Positions 52,283 to 58,664 of a stretch of DNA of 64,000 nt are shown here, piece after piece. A program made the position numbers and the translations under genes. The notes beneath the pieces are model-generated. The model was given only the letters and a program-made list of their open reading frames with translations. It did not search any database and was not told where the DNA came from. The first letter of the stretch is position 1. Each line of letters starts with the position of its first letter. The stretch is from contig NZ_QDFZ01000001.1 in the NCBI RefSeq assembly GCF_003347605.1, positions 248,001 through 312,000 of the forward strand, read 5' to 3'. The stretch comes from Chryseobacterium sp. KLBC 52 (GTDB taxonomy: Bacteria; Bacteroidota; Bacteroidia; Flavobacteriales; Weeksellaceae).

Positions 52283-53001
52283 TTGTATGGATATGGATTG
52301 GTATTGGATTGTTTTCTTTAACAACATTATTCGTTACATTGTTGGTGATTAGTTATTTAAAAAGCATAAGAAAAAATAAAAAGAAAGTTTCCCGCCTGGT
52401 CCGGAATTCAAAAAATGAATATTGGGAAAATATGCTGCTTTTGCAGGAACAGGACAGGGAATGGCTGGCGGAAGAACTTCATGATAATATTATTTCACAG
52501 TTGAATCTTATCCGTTTGAATCTCAATGATAAAAAACCGGAAGATCTTAATCGTGATTTAAAAAAATCGATGCAGCTGATACGGGAACTGTCTCATAATC
52601 TTACTCCGCCTGATCTTGATGAGGTTGAACTGGTAGATTTAATTGCAGATTATCTTGATCAGATCAATAAAAATATAGAGATCATTTTCCGTCATATGAC
52701 AATAAGGACACCGATCAGTAATCCTGTAAAACTTAATCTTTTCAGAATTATTCAGGAACTGATCACCAATATTTTAAAACATGCTGAGGCCAGCAGAGTG
52801 GATGTTTCCTTAAGAATCTCTCCGAACTATTTAATATTAACCATAGAAGATAACGGCCGTGGATTTACCGTTGAAAACCAGTCAGCAGGTATTGGGCTGA
52901 GAAATATCCGGTCAAGAGCACAAAAAATTAAAGCAATCTATAAACTTAAAACCCAGCCTCAAAAAGGAACAAAATTCATTGCCTGTATGGCATTACAATA
53001 A
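52252..53001 (+). CDS. sensor histidine kinase (NarL-type, HisKA_3)
   Basis: 249 aa. One membrane helix (IWIGIGLFSLTTLFVTLLVI, about 14-33) precedes a HisKA_3 dimerisation domain with the phosphoacceptor His77 in WLAEELHDNIISQLNLIRL. The ATPase domain has an N-box FRIIQELITNILKHAEASRV, a G1 box EDNGRGF and a G2 box GIGLRNIRSRA. There is no large sensing domain, so the signal probably comes from the overlapping membrane protein. The start overlaps that gene by 31 bases, and the response regulator follows after 9 bases. Confidence 0.92.
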   Translation: MGRWENQDQIVVWIWIGIGLFSLTTLFVTLLVISYLKSIRKNKKKVSRLVRNSKNEYWENMLLLQEQDREWLAEELHDNIISQLNLIRLNLNDKKPEDLNRDLKKSMQLIRELSHNLTPPDLDEVELVDLIADYLDQINKNIEIIFRHMTIRTPISNPVKLNLFRIIQELITNILKHAEASRVDVSLRISPNYLILTIEDNGRGFTVENQSAGIGLRNIRSRAQKIKAIYKLKTQPQKGTKFIACMALQ

Positions 53002-53010
53002 AAAATAAAC

Positions 53011-53691
53011 ATGGAACACTCAAAAATTAAAATCGGAATTGTAGATGATGACCTGCTGTTTGTACAGCTTTTGAAAAATTATATTGAAAATAACGGAGAT
53101 TATCAGGTGTTGCTTACCTCAACAGGCGGATATCAGTTTCTTAAAGAACAGGATTCTGCTTCTATGGATATCCTGATTCTGGATCTGAGGATGACCAATG
53201 GCGATGGGCTTGAAGTCATGGCTGAACTGGCTCAAAGAGAATCCGAAACAAAAATCATTGTTCTTTCCAGTTTCTACCGCCGTTCATTCATGGGGCAGAT
53301 GCTGAAAATGGGGGCTCATGCTTTTTTACCCAAAGAAATTGAACTCGAAGAATTGTTATCGGTTATCAAAACGGTTTATCATACAGGACATTATTTTTCC
53401 AATGACCAGATTGATGTCATGAGAACCCAGCTTTCCAATAAACTTCCGGAATTTCATGCGTTTTCCAGAAATGAGCTCACCGAAAGAGAAATAGATGTTT
53501 TAAGACTGGTTTGTCAACAACTGAGCACCAAAGAAATTGCAGATTCATTGTTTATTTCACCCAAAACAGTAGAAACTCACAAGACCAATCTGATGATCAA
53601 AACCGGAGTGAAAAATATGGCCGGACTTGTTATTTATGCCGTACAGAATAAGGTGATAAATCCTGATGAAATTGTACTGTTTGATAAATAG
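53011..53691 (+). CDS. LuxR/FixJ-type response regulator
   Basis: 226 aa. The receiver domain has an acidic pocket (VDDD, 11-14), phosphoacceptor Asp58 (ILILDLRMTNGDG), the Ser/Thr position in IIVLSSFYRR and Lys in FLPKEI. The C-terminal GerE helix-turn-helix (LTEREIDVLRLVCQQLSTKE, then IADSLFISPKTVETHKTNLM) binds DNA. It is the last gene of the operon and ends 65 bases from the convergent reb genes. Regulation of the reb locus is possible but unproven. Confidence 0.94.
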   Translation: MEHSKIKIGIVDDDLLFVQLLKNYIENNGDYQVLLTSTGGYQFLKEQDSASMDILILDLRMTNGDGLEVMAELAQRESETKIIVLSSFYRRSFMGQMLKMGAHAFLPKEIELEELLSVIKTVYHTGHYFSNDQIDVMRTQLSNKLPEFHAFSRNELTEREIDVLRLVCQQLSTKEIADSLFISPKTVETHKTNLMIKTGVKNMAGLVIYAVQNKVINPDEIVLFDK

Positions 53692-53706
53692 TTTGATCCA
53701 AAAAGA

Positions 53707-53745
53707 ATCAGGGAGCACATTGATGTACTCCCTGATAATAAGAAA
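53707..53745 (-). terminator. terminator of the reb locus (minus strand)
   Basis: ATCAGGGAG (53707-53715) and CTCCCTGAT (53728-53736) form a 9-bp stem. On the minus strand it is followed by TTCTTTTTGG. It may also stop the convergent two-component operon. Confidence 0.65.
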
Positions 53746-53756
53746 TTTAAAAAACA

Positions 53757-54020
53757 CTATAATTTAGGATGTAAAATTTTAGCAATAGAAACGGCATCTG
53801 CTACAGTATCAAGGCTGTAGATCTGGATAACGCCCTGTGTAGTGGCTGCCTGGCCCAAGATATTCTGTTGGTTTTGTGCATTCACTGCATTTTCAAACAT
53901 AATTCCTGTAGAATGGGCAGCAGATTGATAGACGTTACTTAAAGCCATTGCAGGAGATTCTCCTACTACTTTTACGTTCGATTGCGTTACTGCGTCTGTG
54001 ATTTGTTCGTTTACTGGCAT
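53757..54020 (-). CDS. RebB-family R-body protein, tandem copy 1
   Basis: 87 aa. The sequence ITDAVTQSNVKVVGESPAMA, then LSNVYQSAAHSTGIMFENAV, AATTQG and IYSLDTVADAV is the RebB ('killing trait') family pattern. Those small proteins polymerise into R-bodies, ribbons coiled in the cytoplasm that unroll and break membranes. It is the last of five tandem paralogues and has a slightly longer tail (HPKL). It shares VVGES and ILGQAATTQ with copy 5, whereas copies 2-4 have VVAES and IVTQAATTQ. Family match is by recognition; ribbon formation is untested. Confidence 0.88.
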   Translation of the reverse strand: MPVNEQITDAVTQSNVKVVGESPAMALSNVYQSAAHSTGIMFENAVNAQNQQNILGQAATTQGVIQIYSLDTVADAVSIAKILHPKL

Positions 54021-54046
54021 AATGATTATTGTTTATTTGGGTTAAA

Positions 54047-54069
54047 AACAACCGGAATTTCCGGTTGTT
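54047..54069. promoter_or_regulatory. intergenic hairpin, reb copies 2/1
   Basis: AACAACCGGAA and TTCCGGTTGTT are perfect 11-bp arms around one base. On the minus strand it is followed by a T-run, about 27 bases before the next ATG. Confidence 0.65.
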
Positions 54070-54104
54070 AGGATAATGGTATTTAAGCTGTTCGCAAAAA
54101 GTGA

Positions 54105-54362
54105 TTACGGATTAAGGATCTTTGCAATTGAAACCGCATCGGCAACCGTATCAAGGCTGTAGATCTGTGCTATACCTTGTGTAGTTGCAGCTTGTGTAAC
54201 AATGTTTTGCTGGTTTTGAGTGTTCACAGCATTTTCAAACAGGATTCCTGTAGAATGTGCTGCTGATTGATAGACGTTGGCCATAGCCATTGCAGGAGAT
54301 TCTGCTACTACTTTTACGTTCGATTGCGTTACTGCGTCTGTGATTTGTTCGTTTACTGGCAT
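54105..54362 (-). CDS. RebB-family R-body protein, tandem copy 2
   Basis: 85 aa. Same backbone as the other copies (ITDAVTQSNVKVVAESPAMA; NVYQSAAHSTGILFENAVNT; YSLDTVADAVSIAKIL). It has MAMANVYQ where most have MALSNVYQ, and GILFEN in place of GIMFEN. The start is preceded by the conserved leader AACAATAATCATT. Period to the neighbouring copies is 342-344 bp, showing recent tandem duplication including the 5' leader. Confidence 0.88.
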   Translation of the reverse strand: MPVNEQITDAVTQSNVKVVAESPAMAMANVYQSAAHSTGILFENAVNTQNQQNIVTQAATTQGIAQIYSLDTVADAVSIAKILNP

Positions 54363-54390
54363 AATGATTATTGTTTATTTTGGTTTAAAA

Positions 54391-54413
54391 AACAACCGGA
54401 GTTTCCGGCTGTT
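54391..54413. promoter_or_regulatory. intergenic hairpin, reb copies 3/2
   Basis: AACAACCGGA...TCCGGCTGTT: same stem as at 54047 with one base changed. As RNA on the minus strand it is kept as a G-U pair. Confidence 0.6.
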
Positions 54414-54448
54414 CGGATAAGGTTATATAAGCTGTTGAGAAAAAGGGA

Positions 54449-54706
54449 TTACGGAGTAAGGATTTTAGCAATAGAAACCGCATCGGCTATCGTATCCAGG
54501 CTGTAGATTTGAGTCACCCCTTGTGTAGTGGCTGCCTGAGTAACAATATTTTGTTGGTTTTGCGTATTAATTGCATTTTCAAACATAATTCCTGTGGAAT
54601 GTGCTGCAGATTGATACACGTTACTTAGAGCCATTGCAGGAGATTCTGCTACTACTTTTACGTTGGATTGCGTTACTGCGTCTGTGATTTTTTCGTTTAC
54701 TGGCAT
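54449..54706 (-). CDS. RebB-family R-body protein, tandem copy 3
   Basis: 85 aa, MPVNEKITDAVTQSNVKVVA with Lys at position 6 where the others have Gln. AHSTGIMFENAINTQNQQNI and YSLDTIADAVSIAKILTP follow. Belongs to the inner subgroup (VVAES, IVTQAATTQ). The near-identity of the five copies suggests dosage or a mixed polymer. Confidence 0.88.
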   Translation of the reverse strand: MPVNEKITDAVTQSNVKVVAESPAMALSNVYQSAAHSTGIMFENAINTQNQQNIVTQAATTQGVTQIYSLDTIADAVSIAKILTP

Positions 54707-54734
54707 AATGATTATTGTTTATTTGGGTTAAAAT

Positions 54735-54777
54735 AACCGGGTTTTCCGGCGGGTTAATTTTATTCTGCGGTCTGCAG
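54735..54777. promoter_or_regulatory. intergenic hairpins, reb copies 4/3
   Basis: AACCGG...CCGGCGGGTT is a weaker version of the hairpin in the other gaps. A second hairpin ATTCTGC...GCAGAAT follows (about 54761-54779). Confidence 0.45.
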
Positions 54778-54784
54778 AATGGGT

Positions 54785-55042
54785 TTAAGGTTTAAGAATT
54801 TTAGCAATAGAAAGCGCATCAGCGATGGTATCTTTACTGTAGATTTGGGTCACACCCTGTGTAGTGGCTGCCTGGGTAACAATATTATGTTGATTCTGAG
54901 CGTTCGTTGCATTTTCAAACATAATTCCTGTAGAATGTGCAGCAGATTGATACACATTACTTAACGCCATGGCAGGAGATTCTGCTACTACTTTTACGTT
55001 AGACTGCGTTACCGCGTCTGTGATTTGTTCATTAACTGGCAT
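54785..55042 (-). CDS. RebB-family R-body protein, tandem copy 4
   Basis: 85 aa. ENATNAQNQHNIVTQAATTQ and IYSKDTIADALSIAKILKP are the distinguishing changes; the otherwise invariant YSLDT becomes YSKDT and NQQN becomes NQHN. Inner subgroup by VVAES. It is the most divergent of the five but still far closer to them than to the flanking Reb-like proteins. Confidence 0.88.
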   Translation of the reverse strand: MPVNEQITDAVTQSNVKVVAESPAMALSNVYQSAAHSTGIMFENATNAQNQHNIVTQAATTQGVTQIYSKDTIADALSIAKILKP

Positions 55043-55072
55043 AATGAGTAAGGTTTATTAGGTTAAAAACAA

Positions 55073-55091
55073 CCGGGCTTTCCGGTTGAGG
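55073..55091. promoter_or_regulatory. intergenic hairpin, reb copies 5/4
   Basis: CAACCGG (55073-55079) and CCGGTTG (55085-55091) with a five-base loop, at the same place relative to the next ATG as the other hairpins. Confidence 0.6.
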
Positions 55092-55119
55092 GTATTACTT
55101 GGATCAAATAGCTTAAAAA

Positions 55120-55377
55120 TTAAGGCTTAAGGATCTTCGCAATAGAAACTGCGTCTGCTACAGTATCCAGGCTATAGATTTGCAGGATTCCCTGAGTGGT
55201 TGCTGCCTGGCCTAAAATGTTCTGCTGATTTTGCGTATTTACCGCATTTTCAAACATGATTCCTGTAGAATGTGCTGCAGATTGATACACGTTGGCCAAA
55301 GCCATTGCAGGAGATTCTCCTACTACTTTTACGTTCGATTGTGTTACTGCGTCTGTGATTTGTTCATTAACTGGCAT
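55120..55377 (-). CDS. RebB-family R-body protein, tandem copy 5 (first of the array)
   Basis: 85 aa. MPVNEQITDAVTQSNVKVVG, ESPAMALANVYQSAAHSTGI and NILGQAATTQGILQIYSLDT. It shares the VVGES and ILGQ variants with copy 1 at the other end of the array. It is the first copy in the direction of transcription. A 463-bp gap with a possible promoter precedes it, so the array may be expressed separately from, and more strongly than, the upstream genes. Confidence 0.88.
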   Translation of the reverse strand: MPVNEQITDAVTQSNVKVVGESPAMALANVYQSAAHSTGIMFENAVNTQNQQNILGQAATTQGILQIYSLDTVADAVSIAKILKP

Positions 55378-55840
55378 AATGGTAATTGTTTTTTTGAGAT
55401 CTGATCTCGGTTAATAAATTATTGAGGTAAACTAGTTTTATGTTGGAGTTTTAAACTCACCACAGATCCTGCAGATGAATATATTTCAAAAGCATTGGTA
55501 TTAACAGGTTATGAATACATTGGATCTGAAGGGTGGCTCTGAATACAATGGTTGAAACCTTATCTGTAAAATCTGCGCGAGGTTAAAACCCTATTTTTTT
55601 GTAAAAGGATGCGGTCTTTATTTTTAATATCTGTCTCAAAAATAAATTCCTGCTGCGGGTATACTGGCAATGCATGATTCCTTTGGGCTAAAGACGGATT
55701 CTGAATGATTGCTTTTGGGCATTGACAGTATCTGAAAGGCGGTGCGAAATAAATGTTGACCTGATTGTATATATGTTGAGGGCACCGGATTTCATCTTTG
55801 CAGGGAAATAAACCGCATCCGTAGTTTTTAGAGAGCTGGA
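55378..55840. other. 463-bp gap inside the reb locus
   Basis: No open frame with family features. Contains GAGATCTGATCTC (about 55400) just upstream of the array, and the possible promoter at 55637-55670. It separates the array from the accessory genes. Confidence 0.55.
55637..55670 (-). promoter_or_regulatory. possible promoter of the five-gene reb array
   Basis: On the minus strand a TTG (55668-55670) and TATTTTTG (55637-55644) are spaced 23 bp, at the long end of the Bacteroidetes range. A leader of about 250 bases would precede copy 5. Confidence 0.3.
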
Positions 55841-56068
55841 TTAAAAACGATCTTTTTTAATGGCCTCCATTTGCCTGAGCTTTATATTTTTGGGACTCAT
55901 TTTTTTTAATCCCATCACATAATGGCTGAGGCCTGTTATGGCATTCCTTTGCTGGTTCAATGCAGAATTAATTTGCATTTGTCCCGTGGAATGTGCACTT
56001 ACCTGTGCAGAAATAGCCTGAGGTACAGCGGTAGACATTCCGGTAACGATTGTATCAATTTCGTTCAT
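55841..56068 (-). CDS. small Reb-like protein
   Basis: 75 aa. The segment VSAHSTGQMQINSALNQQRN lines up with the core AAHSTGIMFENAVNTQNQQN of the tandem RebB copies. The rest differs, with a basic tail (MSPKNIKLRQMEAIKKDRF). I read it as a divergent RebB relative, perhaps a minor or capping subunit. It starts 20 bases after the coiled-coil gene, in the same operon. The family link is by motif only. Confidence 0.72.
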   Translation of the reverse strand: MNEIDTIVTGMSTAVPQAISAQVSAHSTGQMQINSALNQQRNAITGLSHYVMGLKKMSPKNIKLRQMEAIKKDRF

Positions 56069-56088
56069 GTTAATTCGTTTTGGTGGTT

Positions 56089-56472
56089 CTAAGGTTTGAT
56101 ATTACCCAATCTTGTATTCAGCTTATTCATTCGCTCCATTATTTTAAGTTCCTTCTCCTTTACCTTTGCGGTAGAGGCTTCCTGCAGTTTTTTCAACTGG
56201 TCTTCATAATTCATGACAGGAGTTTCAGGCGGTGGTGGAGCGGCCACAGGAACAGGAGCTGCTTCCTGCTGTTTCACAGCTTCCTCCAGTTTTTCCAACA
56301 AAGGAGCAAGTGACTTCATCGTCTCTTTGATGGCTTTTTCCTTGATATAATTGATGATTTCATCTTCATGTCTTAAAACAAAAGGCATGATTTCTTTTTC
56401 TACCATTTCAGGTTCTGCCACAGGCACAGGCGGCCTGGGAGCGGGAGTTTTCTTACGGGTTCTTCTGCGCAT
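56089..56472 (-). CDS. Pro/Ala-rich coiled-coil protein of the reb locus
   Basis: 127 aa, three parts. A basic head (MRRRTRKKTPAPRPPVPVAE) comes first, then a helix (EIINYIKEKAIKETMKSLAP, LLEKLEEAVKQQ) and a Pro/Ala linker (APVPVAAPPPPETPVMNYED). A second helix follows (QLKKLQEASTAKVKEKELKI, MERMNKLNTRLG). Heptad-like leucines suggest coiled coils. No family recognised. Its place between Reb-like genes makes a scaffold or assembly role plausible, but this is inference. Confidence 0.72.
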   Translation of the reverse strand: MRRRTRKKTPAPRPPVPVAEPEMVEKEIMPFVLRHEDEIINYIKEKAIKETMKSLAPLLEKLEEAVKQQEAAPVPVAAPPPPETPVMNYEDQLKKLQEASTAKVKEKELKIMERMNKLNTRLGNIKP

Positions 56473-56505
56473 ACGTCTTGTTTTTAAGGTATGAATAGCT
56501 AATTA

Positions 56506-57333
56506 CTACAGCAGATAATTAATAAATGCGGCAGCAGATCTCCAGTCCTGGTTGATTTCTTTCACTACATTATATCCGGTAATCTCAAGAGCAATACAGG
56601 CTGAGATGGCACTGGCCGACAGCATTTCTTTAAGCTGGTTGGGAGGAAGAGTCAGGACGTAATCATCCGGAATATCAGGAGGTGTACCATTACCTGGAGT
56701 TGTTTCGTTTACTATAATACTCAGTATTTCCTGAAAATAATGGGCAATCAGTTTTGAGGCCTGAAACTCCAGTTCTCTTTTCAATTCTATGATTTCATCC
56801 TGGCTTACCAGTTCCGAAATGGCTGATACATCCACATCATGCACCGAATACTGTGCTTCGCCTGTATCAGACGGTGTAATGGTAATATCGGTTTTGAGTA
56901 TACATTTTGATTTTTCAAGATTGATGGTAAGAAGCTTTGAGTCAATTTCCGGAGAAGCAACTTCACTTAAGGTGCTGAGAGGTAAAATTCTCACATTACA
57001 GTAAAAGGCTTTCGGATCATCCAGTTTGACCATGATCACGGCAATTCCCGTTGATTGATCTTTAGGTTCTACCACAAAACACTGAAAATGATTGTACCTT
57101 TTTCCTAATCTGTTGATACAGCTGACGAGTCTTATGGAAGGCTGAATATTAACGTCCGAGGTCTGAAGATTAAATACAAAACGTTCCGAATGATCACTCT
57201 TTTTTATATCTGTACTTTTCGGATTCAGATAAAGAATATCCTTACTTTTGGTCAGATAAAGTTTTTCATTCAAATCATTTAAACTTTCCAGGTTTAAAAT
57301 TTTGGCGGGTTTGGTTGCTGAGGAGTAATTCAT
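56506..57333 (-). CDS. hypothetical 275-aa protein of the reb locus
   Basis: 275 aa, soluble. The first ~110 residues are beta-rich (ERFVFNLQTSDVNIQPSIRL; RYNHFQCFVVEPKDQSTGIA). A mixed middle carries DITITPSDTGEAQYSVHDVD, followed by helix (DEIIELKRELEFQASKLIAH). It ends in NQDWRSAAAFINYLL. No catalytic motif or known family. Its start overlaps the stop of the preceding frame by ATGA, so its translation depends on that gene. It is conserved-looking, not degenerate, and probably essential to this locus type. Confidence 0.75.
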   Translation of the reverse strand: MNYSSATKPAKILNLESLNDLNEKLYLTKSKDILYLNPKSTDIKKSDHSERFVFNLQTSDVNIQPSIRLVSCINRLGKRYNHFQCFVVEPKDQSTGIAVIMVKLDDPKAFYCNVRILPLSTLSEVASPEIDSKLLTINLEKSKCILKTDITITPSDTGEAQYSVHDVDVSAISELVSQDEIIELKRELEFQASKLIAHYFQEILSIIVNETTPGNGTPPDIPDDYVLTLPPNQLKEMLSASAISACIALEITGYNVVKEINQDWRSAAAFINYLL

Positions 57334-58072
57334 CTCTTATTTATTTTAATTTTTTCAATGAGTTGGGCTATTATTGTTTTTTTCCTGGGATTAACTTCCG
57401 TTTCCACAGAAGAAATTACCGCTTCCTTAATCTCTGGTTTTACAAGTGGCTGTGTCAGTTTAACCGACTTTAATACTAATTTTCCCCCATGATCAGCCGT
57501 GACAAAGCTTTTTCTCATACTTTCTTTTTCTGAGGAGACTTCTTCCGGAACCGGATCTATTCGTTTTTTTTTTCAGGATCTTCAGCCTCAGAGGAAACTT
57601 CCGTGTAAGATGGGGGAGAAGGAAGGGCTTCTGAGACAGGAAGCGCGTTGACATTATAAATAGTATTGGAAATTTTTGCCTTTACTTCAGCATAATCACT
57701 TACCATTTTGAATAAGTCTTTCATCATTTCATTGCCTTTTCCTGCATCCTGACCTTGAATATTTTCGGCCATCTGAACAGAGGTCTCTTTACTGCCCGGA
57801 GCCGGCCCGAAAGTCGTTCCATAGGTCAATAAATTATTAGCCAATCTGCTCAATGCAATTAAACCTACCTGCTCAAATCCTTTTAAGAAAGACTGTAAAT
57901 CCTGAACCATCATTCCTGTAGACTGTTCTATCATTACTTTGGTTACTCCGGTCATTGGAGAAGCTTTAGGCGGAGCCAATACCTCACTGTTCACAAATAC
58001 TACAGCTTTCTCCGCCGGAGTGGTAGCATTGGCTGCCTGGGATTGTTGGGTTTCACTGTTGTTTTCACTCAT
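57330..58072 (-). CDS. Reb-like protein split by a one-base shift at an A10 tract (171-aa and 62-aa frames)
   Basis: The first frame runs from ATG 58072 to a TAG at 57557 (171 aa). It has a Reb-like core, VMIEQSTGMMVQDLQSFLKG, then FEQVGLIALSRLANNLL, and an acidic tail (SSEAEDPEKKNE). The tail is encoded by ten consecutive A residues on the minus strand (57564-57573). Adding one A restores an open frame reading KKKRIDPVPEEVSSEKES straight into the next frame, which begins at ATG 57518 (MRKSFVTADHGGKLVLKSVK) and stops at 57330. The fused product would be 247 aa. The joining segment is stop-free and of normal coding character. Either transcriptional slippage makes two products, or this is an indel/sequencing error. 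Confidence 0.7.
57564..57573 (-). other. A10 slippage tract
   Basis: Ten A residues in the coding (minus) strand at the junction of the 171-aa and 62-aa frames. A/T runs of nine or more are known to cause RNA polymerase slippage in bacteria. Confidence 0.6.
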
Positions 58073-58089
58073 GATGGTAAGGTTTTAAA

Positions 58090-58305
58090 TTATCCTTTTA
58101 AAATTTTAATGGCATCTGCAACAATCGCAGGGTTGAGCTGGTTCAAGTTCTGCTGGTTTGTCACAGAATTCTGAATGGAAATTCCACTGGCATGCGTGGC
58201 CATCTGGTAAAGCATACTCATAGCCTGTGCGGGAGACTCACCAAGTACCGTAACATTAGTCTGCGTTACTGCATCTGTAGTCTGGGTGTTTACTGTTTCT
58301 GCCAT
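58090..58305 (-). CDS. RebB-family protein, first gene of the reb locus
   Basis: 71 aa. TTDAVTQTNVTVLGESPAQA, then MSMLYQMATHASGISIQNSV and NQQNLNQLNPAIVADAIKIL. The first half matches the RebB pattern of the tandem copies (xTDAVTQSNVKVxGESPAMA). It lacks the AATTQGV-x-x-IYSLDT stretch and is therefore shorter. It lies 17 bases upstream of the split Reb-like gene and begins the minus-strand locus. Confidence 0.85.
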   Translation of the reverse strand: MAETVNTQTTDAVTQTNVTVLGESPAQAMSMLYQMATHASGISIQNSVTNQQNLNQLNPAIVADAIKILKG

Positions 58306-58664
58306 ATTCTGGTTTTAATGGGTTACTATTTTTTTTAAATCTAATGTTGACGATGAGATTGTTGATCTCTTTTGTCTGATACAAATTTCATCAAACAAAA
58401 TAAATCTTCATTAAGGGAAAAAACGGAATTTTAAAAAATAAGGGAATTCTCCTATGAGTGAAATTTTAATAATGAATCTTTATAATATCTGAGAACTTAA
58501 TGAATGAAATACACAAATACATTACCTGTAAATAAGGGTAAACCCTGAATTTCTGAAAATGGGTTTTTCCCCTTTAACGAGTCAGAATGTTTCCGCGGAA
58601 ATTTGTGTTATTAATATTGGTATAAACTCCATAAATCAAATAAATAACCTTAAATAAAACGATT
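58306..58664. other. 359-bp divergent region between the reb locus and the 359-aa gene
   Basis: Contains GAGAT-TGTTG-ATCTC (about 58351), AGGGTAAACCCT (about 58536) and the palindrome TTTCCGCGGAAA (58590-58601). A near -7 match (minus strand GAAATTTG, 58382-58389) could serve the reb genes, but no full promoter is convincing. I looked for a sigma-54 site and saw none. No gene is seen. Confidence 0.5.

Noticed and set aside
53757..55377. Regular ~340-bp periodicity suggesting a CRISPR or satellite array
   Set aside because: Each unit is a complete RebB-like gene with start and stop; the repeats are far longer than CRISPR repeats.
58306..58664. Sigma-54 promoter for the reb locus, as reported for some proteobacterial reb clusters
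   Set aside because: No TGGCAC-N5-TTGC-like sequence is visible on the minus strand.
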